64,000 bases of DNA from Haematococcus lacustris (Eukaryota; Chlorophyta; Chlorophyceae; Chlamydomonadales; Haematococcaceae). Below are positions 1-9,640 of the stretch, one piece after another. The DNA lies in contig JASKMD010000016.1 in the NCBI GenBank assembly GCA_030144725.1, positions 1,732,753-1,796,752 on the forward strand. The letters are read 5' to 3'. The position numbers were made by a program, and so were the translations under genes. The number at the start of each line of letters is the position of its first letter. Within the stretch, counting starts at the first letter, position 1. Below the pieces are notes generated by a model. It searched no databases, was not told where the DNA came from, and saw only the letters and a program-made list of their open reading frames with translations.

Positions 1-478
1 CTCCCGTGTGGTGTGGTAGGAGGATGGTGGGAGGGAGCGAGGGTTGCAATGGGGAGGCTAGGGGGTGGGGAGGAGAGCAGTGGTGGGGTGAGGTGGGGGC
101 TGCCATGCCGCATGAATGAAAGGGAACTGAAAGGGGATAGGGGAAGGGGATATGGGGATATGGGGAGTGGCTGCCTCCGGACTGCTCGTATAGTGCGCAA
201 AGGGGGGCGTACGAGGCATAGGGGCGGGGCGGGGGAAATGTGTTGATGAATTGTACATGGGCTGGGGGAGGGGAAGTGTACCAACAAACTGGGAGGGGGT
301 GGTTGTTTAGGGGGTGGGGGAGAAGAGGTGACCATCAGACCTGCAACCAAGGGCCGTGCACGTGAGGTAGGGCGATCAGGCTGGGCACTAAGTGTTAGCC
401 ACTTACCGGTAGCCACCAGCAACCACTGATGGCAGAGAGCAGGGAGTGAAAGGGTCAGGAAGAAGGGGGAGCTTGTGT
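1..478. other. Purine-rich low-complexity DNA, no gene seen
   Basis: G-rich, low-complexity sequence. On the minus strand around 345-355 there is one copy of the recurrent acceptor-like motif GCAGGTCTGATGGTC (see findings). Open frames here have no recognisable domain and consist of Gly/Arg or Pro/Ser runs caused by base composition. It is probably the interior of the repeat element whose right end lies at 9121. Confidence 0.5.
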
Positions 479-2811
479 GTGTGGAGGTGGGAAGGTGGTG
501 GTAGTGATGCCAAGGTGCCAAGGTAGGTAGGAGAAGGTCTGCTCTTGGCTGCTGGGAAGGGTAGGGAGGGAAGGGCAGGTGGCTGCGATGCCAGGGAGTA
601 GAAGGCGAGGGGGAAGGGGGAAGTAGGATAGGAGGAGGGTGTGGTGGGGTGGGGTGGGGGATGGGGGGAAGGGAAGGGAGAGGGGGAAAGGTGAGGTACT
701 GAGAGTTACCATCGGACCTGCAGCAAACACAGTGCGCGCTATTGTTTAGGCTTGATAATAGTGGACACTGTAAGGCAAGGGCTTACGCCTTGGTGCTCCG
801 CGCTGCGCAATGCGCCTTGCTGGCTCCTTGTATTGGCTCTGCACCACCTGCCATATGGCAGCTAGCTCCTGACAACTTACGCCTTGCACCACATGCCTCT
901 TAGCTGCCTCTCCTGGCTGCTGCTCTGGCTGCTAGTATTGGCTTGGGAGGTGGTGGTTGTGGTGGTGGGGGGAAGGGTGGTGGGGCTTGCTCCAGATTGC
1001 AAGGCATGGTAGGGGTGGTGAGTGTCGAGGGGCATGGGGTGGGGTGGGGTCCTGGTGGGGTGGGGTGGGGTGGGGTGGGGTGTTCCCCTTGTCTGCTCCT
1101 GGCTGCTCCCCTTTGTTGCGCCTCCTAGCTGCGCCTCCTGGCTGCGCCTTCTGGCTGCGCCTCCTGGCTGCGCCTCCTGGCTGCGCCTCCTGGCTGCGCC
1201 TCCTGGCTGCAGCAAACACACGGCAAAGCAGAGGTGAGACTAGGTAATCAGGGCCACTAATCAGCAAGGGGTTCAGCACTCACCGCTCACTCCATGTTGT
1301 TCCATGATCACTTATTGGTGGCTCTTGCCTTGCTCTTACCGTGCTCGTACTAACCTCCAGAGCTGGTCTCCTACCTGCTCACACCTTGGGCTAGCTGCCT
1401 CCTCGCTACTCACGGACAGGCAGGAGAGGAGGGGAGGGGGAGGGGAGGCAACAAGGGAGGGGAGGGGTGGGGAGGCAATAGGGGAGGGGAGGCAACTCTT
1501 GACTTTGTTCACTAGCTGGCGCTCCTGGCTGCTCCTCCTAGCCGCTACTCCTGAGAGGGGAGGGAAGAAGGCAGGGGGCTATCCACTCACCATTTGACCC
1601 TTGCTATGTCCTTGCTCTTCCTCCTCCTCCTTGCTCCTTGCTGTGTCCTTACATCTTGCTGCTCTATGCCTATGCAACCACCTTGTTAGTACAAGGCAAC
1701 ACAACCCACCTGCTGGGGAATGTAACGAGGTGGTGGTCGTCATCATTGCACTGCCGCACCTGCGCAAGCATAGAAAGTTGCATGGCTGCATTGGTGACGC
1801 TGGCGGCGAGGGTGGCTGCGTAGCGTTGCGGGGCTGCACTGGCTATGAAGCTATCTGTGTGGCTGCGAGGTTGGCTGAGACATAGTGGTTGCAAGTCCAG
1901 ATCATCCTGAAAGGATGCTTTGCGTGGTGCCTAGAGATAGATGCAAGGCTGGGCAGCTGGAGGGATGCCTCGCGGGGCGCTCGATGGCTAGTCGAGGCTG
2001 TGTGGTCTATGGGCCGTGGCCCCAGGCAGGACTGCGGCGAGCTAGCTGTGTTGCAGGCTTGCCGCAATTCTGGGCTGAGGAAAGTTATTCATAAATCCAT
2101 GATGCCGTTTTGAAACGCGCAAAGAAAGGTGTGCTAGGTACCAGCGTCCCAGCCAGCCTCGCAGCCAGCCTCGCAGCTAGCCTCTCAGCCGGCCAACAGC
2201 GCAGCCGCAATCTAGCCTGAAGCTCCGAGCCAGGTAACCCCGTAGCTGCCTCGCAACTCAGCCACACACCAACTCGCCACTCAGCAAAACTCCGCCAGCC
2301 TGCTTCGCAACAATGCAGCCCTGCAATCTGGCCTAAAGCTCGAAGCCGGCAGCCCCGTCGCTGCCTCGCAACCTAGCCACGTAGCCAAGCAACCTAGCCA
2401 CAACAACTCCGCCATCCTGCAATGCAGCCTGGCAATCTTGCGAGGTGTAGTCGCGTGCGTGCAAGCCGCGTGCACACAGCGCCACGCAGCTACCCCTTGC
2501 TGATCAATGGCGTTGTCCCACTCCATTATCTGCTCCATAGTCTCATTATTTAGCCCTCCTTCATTGACACCCCTTCATTGACCCTCCTTCATTGTCCCAC
2601 CCTTGCCGCAGATATTGCCCAGCCCCTCCCCTCCCAGCCCTTCCCAGCCCTGCCCCTCCCAGCCGCGCATCAGGTTAGGTCGGGTCTATATACTGCCATA
2701 TATGTACCTTGCCAGTTCCTAGCCGGTGAGTAGCGAGCTCCCTGCTAATGTGTTGCCCCTAATAAGCCCGACTAAAATGTCACCACGCCCCTTGCTTGCC
2801 GCAGGTCTAAT

Positions 2812-3156
2812 CACTCCTACAAATTAATCCCTGCGTCCGTCCCTGCGTGTTTACCAACCTTGTCCGATCGGGCTGAAATTTAAATAGATGGTAGTTTGCG
2901 AAAAAAACACATATTTTGCAAGAAAAATATTTTGAAAAATTCAACAGCTGTTGCGCTGTGGCCCGCAACCTATCCCTGCACTCATCCCTGCACTCTAGCC
3001 ACAGGGCCACAGCGCAGCCGCCTTTGATTTTTTTGAAATGTTTATTCTGAAATATATGTTTATTTTTTGCAAACTACCATCTATTAAAATTTCAGCCCGA
3101 TCGGACAAGGTCGGTCAACACGCAGGGACGGACGCAGGGATTAATTTGTAGGAGTG
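2812..3156. mobile_element. Foldback MITE (CACTCCTACAAATTA ends), copy 1
   Basis: The 345-bp element starts CACTCCTACAAATTAATCCC and ends with the inverse complement. The two arms are inverted repeats of about 140 bp around a short centre containing CCCTGCACTCATCCCTGCAC. The paralogous site in copy B (near 60050) lacks it. There GTCTAAT runs straight into GGTTCCACC, whereas here AT is present on both sides (2810-2811 and 3157-3158). That gives a 2-bp duplication and a precise boundary. No coding capacity. The termini fit the CACTC-N5-AATTA consensus of the larger elements in this window, so it is probably mobilised by their transposase. Confidence 0.9.
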
Positions 3157-3588
3157 ATGGTTTCCACCTTTCCTTCCCGCCTCCTCCCTATCAATAACCC
3201 CCGCCTCTCTGCCTGTCTCCCAGCAGCAGCCAGGAGCGGTAAGTGGCACTGAGCAGCCAGGAGCATGGAGTGAGCGGTGAGTGCTGACCCCCTTGCTGGA
3301 TAGTGATCACTGATCACCCAACCTCACCTCTGGTTTGCCGCGTGTTTACTGCAGGTCCGACGGTCGCACTTAGTACTCCTTCCCCCCACCCACCATCACC
3401 ATCCTCCTTTATCTTTCCTATACCCACCACCACCATCTACTACCACCTTCCAGACTATCACCCTCCCCACCCCTCTCCTCGCGCCATGCCCCGCCCACCC
3501 TCCCGCCACCACCACCCACCACCACCTCCACCCCCCTTCCCTCCTCCACTCACCCCTCTTCCCCTCGCCTCGCCTTGCCTCCCCACCT

Positions 3589-3935
3589 CACTCCTACAAA
3601 TTAATCCCTGCGTCCGTCCCTGCGTGTTGACCGACCTTGTCCGATCGGGCTGAAATTTTGATAGATGGTAGTTTGCAGAAAACAAAACATATTTTCCAGA
3701 AAAAATATTTTGAAAAAATCAAAGGCGGCTGCGCTGTGGCCCTGTGGCTAGAGTGCAGGGATGAGTGCAGGGATAGGTTGCGGGCCACAGCGCAACAGCT
3801 GTTGAATTTTTCAAAATATTTTTCTTGTAAAATATGTTTTATTTTTATGAAAACTGCCATCTATCAAATTTCCAGCCCGATCGGACAAGGTCGGTAGAAC
3901 GCAGGGACAAACGCAGGGACTAAATTGTAGGAGTG
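3589..3935. mobile_element. Foldback MITE (CACTCCTACAAATTA ends), copy 2, inverted
   Basis: The 347-bp element has the same termini and arms as the copy at 2812 but lies in the opposite orientation. The right arm is slightly diverged (ACTAAATTGTAGGAGTG). CT flanks both sides (3587-3588 and 3936-3937). The paralogous site near 61020 is empty and reads CACCTACCCCACC with a single CT. This is a second independent insertion of the same family with a 2-bp target duplication. Confidence 0.9.
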
Positions 3936-4036
3936 CTACCCCACCCCACCCCACCCCTCTGCCTTGGGGGCTGCCCTTGGGGCAACGCTACGCAGCGAGG
4001 TAATGTCGTGACCTACTTGCAAGTCTTTGCAAAGGT

Positions 4037-4536
4037 NNNNNNNNNNNNNNNNNNNNNNNNNNNNNNNNNNNNNNNNNNNNNNNNNNNNNNNNNNNNNNNN
4101 NNNNNNNNNNNNNNNNNNNNNNNNNNNNNNNNNNNNNNNNNNNNNNNNNNNNNNNNNNNNNNNNNNNNNNNNNNNNNNNNNNNNNNNNNNNNNNNNNNNN
4201 NNNNNNNNNNNNNNNNNNNNNNNNNNNNNNNNNNNNNNNNNNNNNNNNNNNNNNNNNNNNNNNNNNNNNNNNNNNNNNNNNNNNNNNNNNNNNNNNNNNN
4301 NNNNNNNNNNNNNNNNNNNNNNNNNNNNNNNNNNNNNNNNNNNNNNNNNNNNNNNNNNNNNNNNNNNNNNNNNNNNNNNNNNNNNNNNNNNNNNNNNNNN
4401 NNNNNNNNNNNNNNNNNNNNNNNNNNNNNNNNNNNNNNNNNNNNNNNNNNNNNNNNNNNNNNNNNNNNNNNNNNNNNNNNNNNNNNNNNNNNNNNNNNNN
4501 NNNNNNNNNNNNNNNNNNNNNNNNNNNNNNNNNNNN
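4037..4536. other. Assembly gap, 500 N
   Basis: Exactly 500 undetermined bases, a conventional placeholder length, so the real gap size is unknown. Any frame running across it is meaningless. Confidence 0.99.
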
Positions 4537-4985
4537 GCGAAGTGGTCAAACAATTATTTGACCTGCGTGAATGGTGTTGCGATGGACCGCTTCGTGGTCC
4601 GTGGCACAGTGCCGACGACGCAGCCGATAATCTGCTACGCCAGGTTGACCAACACGAAGATGACCCTTGCACAGTGGCTGTGACATGGTGATCGGGTGGT
4701 TTGGCTTGGTGACCTGTGCAGAAAGTGTCCACGGAGGATTGACATGTCATGCAAGGAATGGCTGTCTTGAATATTTATAAGCACACCCACGTTGTCAAAG
4801 TTGTGTTTTGCACCAACTTTTGCATCGGGAAAAAGTAAACAATGTTTTTTTGGGATCGGGAAAGAGTATTTAATTATAGTTTTCGAGGCCTCGCGAATAA
4901 AAAGGGAGAGTACGGTATGTTGTAAAGCACTATGTTGTCAGCTGAAGATAGCAATAGTACAAAACGTTGTAATTGTAAGAGAGCA
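4537..4985 (+). other. Post-gap unique sequence; possible end of a broken coding region, then conserved pre-array segment
   Basis: Immediately after the gap a plus frame stays open for about 48 codons and ends at 4681-4683. It contains NYLTCVNGVAMDRF and a TQPIICYARLTN stretch. It could be the 3' end of a gene lost in the gap, but I recognise no family. The segment at about 4915-4985 (GTTGTAAAGCACTATGTTGTCAG...AACGTTGTAATTGTAAGAGAGCAG) is repeated at about 61205-61290, just before the other copy's terminal array. It is therefore a conserved subterminal part of this element family. Confidence 0.4.
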
Positions 4986-5437
4986 GTAGCCACATGGAAA
5001 TTGCGCAGTTGCCACATGGAAACTGCTCTGTTGCTACATTAAAACTGCGCAGTTGCCACATGGAAGCTGCGCAGTTGCCACATGGAAACATGGCAACTGA
5101 GCAGGTGGCAGTGGCAACTGCGCAAGTTGCCCACATGGCAGCTGAGCAGGTGGCAGAGTGGCAACTGCTCAGTTGCCACATGGCAGCTGAGCAGGTGGCA
5201 GTGGCAACTGCTCAGCTCCCTACATGGCAAGCTGAGCAGCAGGGTGGCAGTGGCAACTGCTCTAGTTGCCTACGTGGCAACTGAGCAGGTGGTAGTGGCA
5301 ACTGCTCAGTTGCCACATGGCAGCTGAGCAGGTGGGCAGTGGCAACTGCTCAGTACCCAAATGGCAACTGAGCAGGTGGCAGTGGCAACTGCTCAGTTCC
5401 CTAATGGCAACTGAGCATGTGGCAGTGGCAACTGCTT
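4986..5437. repeat. AACTGCTCAGTTGCC / AACTGAGCAGGTGGCA array (interrupted, resumes 8964-9100)
   Basis: Tandem variants of a near-palindromic unit, AACTGCKCAGTTGCCACATGG alternating with CAACTGAGCAGGTGGCAGTGG. It is the right subterminal array of copy A. Element I interrupts it at 5438 and the array resumes at 8964 with TTAGTTGCC. The stop-poor unit creates false Cys/His/Leu-rich open frames on both strands. Confidence 0.9.
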
Positions 5438-5589
5438 CACTCATGATAAACAAGGACTGGTCGCGATTGGGCCGACCATAGCTCATTGGAAAGAGGAGTA
5501 GAAGGCCGTTCGAACGGTACAAATCTTACGTAACTCCGTGCATCCGTTGCGACGCAGTTTGTCCGCGGCTTTCTTAACCAAGCAATCTG

Positions 5590-5965
5590 TGCAGATGTCG
5601 GTTGTCTTTAGTCTGCACAGCTGCTGATAGTCGACATCTGCACGGATGCAGGCGATGTCGACATCTGTGCAGCTGCGGAAAGTCGACATCTGCACAGATG
5701 TCGTATACCGCGACCAACATCTGTGCAGCTGCTGACGACGACATCTGCACAGATGTCGACTATTACATTCAATGCTTGGCGTGTGCAGATGTCGTGACCG
5801 ACATCTGTGCAGCTGCTGACAACGACATCTGCACAGATGTCGACTATTACATTCGAGCCTTGGCTGTGCAGATGTTGTTTGTAGCATCTGCACAGATGTC
5901 GACTATTACATTCGCGGCTTGGCTGTGCAGATGTCGTGGCTTCATCTGCACAGATGTCGACTATT
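5590..5965. repeat. Left palindrome array of element I: GACATCTGTGCAGATGTC
   Basis: About a dozen copies of a palindrome with core CATCTGTGCAGATG, spaced irregularly by 15-60 bases. They are partly arranged in pairs with a TCGACTATTACATTC spacer. The same palindrome recurs inside the right end (8530-8790). Family-specific repeats inside both ends of a CACTA-like element are the expected kind of transposase binding site; this role is inferred. Confidence 0.85.
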
Positions 5966-5982
5966 TCATCGACTCTTACATC

Positions 5983-6320
5983 CGCAAAACACATGTATTG
6001 ACACCCAAACATCCCGCAACACCCCCGCAAAACACATGTATTGACATCCCGCAACATCCCCGCAAAACACATGTATTGACCACCAAACACCCCGCAACAC
6101 CTTGCTACACCCCCGCAAAACACATGTATTGACGACCCAACACCCCCCAACACCTCGCTACACCCCCGCAAAACACATGTATTGACGACCCCAACACCCC
6201 GCAACACCTCGCTACACCCCCGCAAAACACATGTATTGACGACCCAACACCCCGCAACATCCCCGCAAAACACATGTGTGGACACCCAAACATCCCGCAA
6301 CACCTCGCTACGGGACTTGC
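5983..6320. repeat. Minisatellite CCGCAAAACACATGTATTGAC...CAACACCTCGCTACACC
   Basis: About six imperfect copies of a unit of roughly 30-55 bases, with the core CCCGCAAAACACATGTATTGA and ACCCCGCAACACC. Related units on the other strand occur at 9122-9335 and near 56680-56870, always close to L-type element ends. Confidence 0.85.
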
Positions 6321-6454
6321 AAGCACAAGTCTTGATGCACCATCACTCCACAACACCTCAATATGGAAATGCTAACCACATGCACTGATGCACCCAATGA
6401 CCATAACACCTCCCTACAATGTGACAAGGAAGCAACGACACAACACAACAAGAA

Positions 6455-6565
6455 GTTGACACCACACTATCACCATCACCATCACCATCACCATCACAAC
6501 ACCACGCCACACCACACCTCACCATCACCATCACCATCACCACACCACACCACAACCCAACAAGG
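6455..6565. repeat. ATCACC/CACCAC microsatellite region
   Basis: Imperfect trinucleotide and hexanucleotide runs (CACCATCACCAT and similar). The His-rich frame it produces is not supported as a protein. Confidence 0.85.
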
Positions 6566-6773
6566 TGACAACACAACAACATCGCAACAAGGCGGCAAGA
6601 TGACGTGGACAACAAGCACGGGCTGACAACCACCCAAGCGCTCAGCTATCCCTTTGGAGAGGGATGGGTAGGGTCATTGTGGTGTGTGGGCATGGCATGG
6701 CCAGGGTGGGCTGGGTGGGCTGCTACTACTGGATCCCACTCCAAGCTGCCCGCTCCAGGTTGCCCGCTCCAGA

Positions 6774-7054
6774 TTGCTACGCCAAGGGTAGGGTAGGGAG
6801 AGGGCTACTACGCCAAGGGTAGGGTAGGGAGAGGGCTGCTACGCCAAGGGTAGGGTAGGGAGAGGGCTACTACGCCAAGGGTAGGGTAGGGAGAGGGCTG
6901 CTACGCCAAGGGTAGGGTAGGGAGAGGGCTGCTACGCCAAGGGTAGGGTAGGGAGAGGGCTGCTACGCCGAGGGTAGGGTAGGGAGAGGGCTGCTACGCC
7001 AAGGGTAGGGTAGGGAGAGGGCTGCTACGCCAAGGGTAGGGTAGGGAGAGGGCT
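6774..7054. repeat. 31-bp minisatellite GCTGCTACGCCAAGGGTAGGGTAGGGAGAGG, about 9 copies
   Basis: Nearly identical head-to-tail copies, starting GCTACTACGCCAAGGGTAGG and each ending in GGTAGGGTAGGGAGAGG. Copies differ mainly by CTACTACG versus CTGCTACG, and one has CCGAGGG. The high identity suggests recent expansion. It lies inside element I and is not seen in element II. Confidence 0.9.
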
Positions 7055-7403
7055 GCAGCGTGTGTCGTGGGGCGGGGGGGTGGGAAAGGCGGGAGGTAGG
7101 TGGGGTGCCAGGCTTGGAGGTGGTAGGACAGGGGAGGGGAGGGGAGGGGGAAGGGGGAAGGAGGAAGGGGGGAAGAGGGAAGGGCTGACCGTGGGACCTG
7201 CAGTAAACAATGGGCATCTTTGCGGTTAGGCTGGGCATCGGACCACCCATGTGCAAGGGGCTGGCCACTCACTCTTTGCTAGCGCCACTTCTATACCTAC
7301 CTGGCAGCACCTCCATGGCTGCAGCTCCTGGCTGCTCCTGCGCTCCATGCACCTGCTTCTTGTGGTAGGGTGATGAAGGAGGTGGTGGTGGGGGAGGGAG
7401 GGG

Positions 7404-7910
7404 AGGGCTGGGCTGGGCTGGGCTGGGCTGGGCTGGGCTGGGCTGGGCTGGGCTGGGCTGGGCTGGGCTGGGCTGGGCTGGGCTGGGCTGGGCTGGGCTG
7501 GGCTGGGCTGGGCTGGGCTGGGCTGGGCTGGGCTGGGCTGGGCTGGGCTGGGCTGGGCTGGGCTGGGCTGGGCTGGGCTGGGCTGGGCTGGGCTGGGCTG
7601 GGCTGGGCTGGGCTGGGCTGGGCTGGGCTGGGCTGGGCTGGGCTGGGCTGGGCTGGGCTGGGCTGGGCTGGGCTGGGCTGGGCTGGGCTGGGCTGGGCTG
7701 GGCTGGGCTGGGCTGGGCTGGGCTGGGCTGGGCTGGGCTGGGCTGGGCTGGGCTGGGCTGGGCTGGGCTGGGCTGGGCTGGGCTGGGCTGGGCTGGGCTG
7801 GGCTGGGCTGGGCTGGGCTGGGCTGGGCTGGGCTGGGCTGGGCTGGGCTGGGCTGGGCTGGGCTGGGCTGGGCTGGGCTGGGCTGGGCTGGGCTGGGCTG
7901 GGCTGGGCTG
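7404..7910. repeat. Pure (CTGGG)n microsatellite, about 101 copies
   Basis: About 507 bases of uninterrupted pentamer repeat. All six frames stay open through it (poly GLGWA or SPAQP), which explains several large false frames. Element II holds the same pentamer at 55018-55220 in the inverse orientation, matching its inverse overall orientation. The tract is thus an ancestral internal part of this element type. Confidence 0.97.
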
Positions 7911-8029
7911 AGTGTAGGGAAGCCATTGGGACCATTGAACCTGCAGCAATTCAGTGGTTGGCAAATAGTCAGGCAAGGTACTTGGAGCCACATGACTGCA
8001 AGATAAAATACTCACCATTCGCTAGGGTG

Positions 8030-8525
8030 GGGTTTGTGTGGGTGCACCCAACTTTGCTTTAAGTGCACCCAGCATGGCGTCTCATGCATGGCTCCTGACC
8101 GCCTCCACTCCTGACCGCCTCCACTCCTCTTCCGCTCCGTCTCACGGGCTTCGGGCTACGTGTCCTAGTTGCACCTAATGCATTTGCCGCATCTTTGCAT
8201 CGCTGTGTCGCTGCATCGCTGTTCCTCCTTCCGTTTTCTGTCGCTATATCTTGATCCTATTGCTTAACCTGATGGCATCTGGTCGCCTAAGCGGCTGGCT
8301 GGCTCGTAGCTAGCCTTTTGGCGACGATTTTTGTTGGCTGCTCCTGGCTTCTCATTGCTGCTATATGGGGCAATCTAAGCTCCTTCGCGGTTCCTTGGCT
8401 TCCTTCGCGCCACCTTTGCGAAAACTTCATGCAGATATCACACAGATTGTTGAATAATGGAAGAGTCTTGATTCCTTCGCGGTGCCTTTGCGTAACCATT
8501 ATGCAAGCCTTTTCTTCATGAGCTC
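8030..8525. other. Non-coding interior of element I
   Basis: Unique-looking sequence with no gene recognised. Part of it (about 8280-8400, GGCTGGCTCGTAGCTAGCC and TTTTGGCGACGATT) matches the inverse complement of 53680-53760 in element II. It is therefore shared body sequence of the two elements. Confidence 0.6.
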
Positions 8526-8529
8526 AGCT

Positions 8530-8800
8530 GCACTACTTGGCATCTGTGCAGATGTCGAGGTATGCATCTGTGCAGATGTCGCCCTATAAGTATAACCGGC
8601 ATCTGCACAGATGTCGCCCTTTGATGCATCTGCACAGATTTAATAACCGGCATCTGCACAGATGTCGCCTTTTAATGCATCTGCACAGATTTAATAACCG
8701 GCATCTGCACAGATGTCGCTTGTCCTAAAGGCATCGACATGCATCTGCACAGATGCCGGGCTCATTTAACCGACATCTGTGCAGATCCCCAAAAAGGGGG
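8530..8800. repeat. Right palindrome array of element I: CATCTGCACAGATG / CATCTGTGCAGATG
   Basis: About ten copies of the same palindrome as at the left end, here spaced more regularly (about 25-35 bases) with ATTTAATAACCGG and CGCCTTTTAATG spacers. The last copy is next to the conserved R-type terminal region. Confidence 0.85.
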
Positions 8801-9121
8801 GGGTACCTCGCGCGCGGATCGATGTATCTTCGCAACCGCTGCGAGTTAGGACTTCATTCAAGAGCGAGGTCCCCTTCAAACTCAGCGTTCTATCGTTCTA
8901 TCGGAGCAGAATGTCCTTCCGATGCAAAAAAGGCCCCCGCGTCGGCCTTATTTATCGTGAGTGTTAGTTGCCATGTGGCAACTGAGCAGGTGGCAGTGGC
9001 AACTGCTCAATTCCCACATGGGAGCTGAGCAGGTGCCAGAGGCAACTGTGCAGCTGCAACATGGCAACTGAGCAGGTGGCAGTGGCAACTGCGCAGTTGA
9101 CGCTGCTATTTTGTGTGAGTG

Positions 9122-9335
9122 AGCATTTCCATGTTGAGGTGTTGTGGAGTGATGGTGCACAAAGACATGTGCTTGCGAGTCCCGTAGCGAGGTGTTGCGG
9201 GATTCTTGGGTGTCCAAACATGTGTATTGCGAGGATGTTGCGGGGTGTTTGGTCGTCAATATATGTGTATTGCGGGGGTGTAGCGAGGTGTTGCGGGGTG
9301 TTTGGGTGTCAATGCATGTGTTTTGCGGGGGTGTA
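9122..9335. repeat. Minisatellite remnant GTGTTGCGGGGTGTTTGGGTGTCAA (target of copy A)
   Basis: Matches the inverse complement of 5983-6380 in element I, including the unique stretch GGAGTGATGGTGCA and AGTCCCGTAGCGAGGTGTTGC. Copy A therefore inserted into another element I-like copy, of which this is a remnant. No gene. Confidence 0.65.
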
Positions 9336-9640
9336 CACTCGTGCAAATTAAGGCCTGGCTGGCTTTTAAAACTTGAGAGTTGAGATCTGAAACTTGGTAT
9401 GTGGGTTGCTGTGACCTAGTGGATGACAAGACTCTCTTGGGCCAAAGTGTAATTCTCACTCGGTGTCGAGTTGCTGGGCCAGGTGTGGGGCTGTGACCCT
9501 GATTTTGGCTAAGGGAGTTGGCACCGTGTGACCAAAGTGGCTTTTCATGAAATGTGAGTATGAGAGGTTGTAAAGGGTGGTTACAGCTGCCCAACCTAGT
9601 AGGTGGCATGCAAAAAGTCCCAACAAGGGATGAGCTATGG
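9336..9640. other. Left terminal unique segment of outer transposon
   Basis: About 300 bases of non-repetitive sequence between the candidate terminus and the first repeat. The segment at 9640-9740 contains CCCTGTACAGGG palindromes (CCTGTACAGGGTCCTG), the perfect form of the repeat that makes up the following array. No gene. Confidence 0.5.

Larger units (their letters stand above)
479..3966. repeat. Dispersed 3.5-kb segment, copy A (paralogue at 57997-61053)
   Basis: From TGTGGAGGTGGGAAGG onward the sequence is collinear with 57997-61053. Shared blocks include the CTGGCTGCGCCTCCT repeats, the GCGGCGAGGGTGGCTGCG block near 1800, the CAGCCAGCCTCGCAGC block near 2150, and the ending in the CCTCTGCCTTGG block. 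Copy A differs by extra CTGCGCCTC repeats near 1130-1210, an extra stretch near 1370-1590, and two MITE insertions. Copy B has its own short extra blocks near 60130 and 60380-60840. Neither copy holds a frame that is conserved as a protein. It is therefore read as the non-coding body of a transposon. Confidence 0.8.
5438..8963 (+). mobile_element. CACTA-like element I (CACTCATGATAAACAAGG end), non-autonomous
   Basis: The element begins CACTCATGATAAACAAGGAC and ends GCCTTATTTATCGTGAGTG. It is flanked by TT on both sides (5436-5437 and 8964-8965). Removing it restores a normal repeat unit of the surrounding array. The left end (L type, GGACTGGTCGCGATTGGG... then CGTTCGAACGGTACAAATCTTACG) matches 57290-57435. 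The right end (R type, GGCCGACGCG... then CGATCCGCGCGCGAGGTACC) matches 52971 and 63342. Inside both ends are arrays of CATCTGTGCAGATG palindromes. The middle holds minisatellites and a 0.5-kb CTGGG microsatellite. No transposase was found. Confidence 0.88.
1..9121 (+). mobile_element. CACTA-like element, AACTGCGCAG family (copy A), left end outside window
   Basis: The right end is seen directly. A subterminal array of AACTGAGCAGGTGGCAGTGGC units ends in AACTGCGCAGTTGACGCTGCT and then in the terminus ATTTTGTGTGAGTG. On the opposite strand this reads CACTCACACAAAATAGCAG, nearly identical to the ends at 27152, 44536, 49681 and 62418. Its interior at 479-3966 matches 57997-61053 of the complete element at 49681-62418, so this is a second copy of that element type. 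The left terminus is not in the window. The right flank starts with AG, the expected 2-bp target copy, but this cannot be checked. I see no convincing gene in it. It is probably non-autonomous. Confidence 0.75.

Noticed and set aside
3933..4750. Frames of 200-250 residues spanning the N gap
   Set aside because: More than 160 of the residues are undetermined; no inference is possible.
7226..8062. Poly SPAQP / GLGWA frames (also poly SLPP / GREGG at 31561-32289 and SPAQP / PLPSP at 54745-55727)
   Set aside because: Translations of pure microsatellites, open in nearly all frames.
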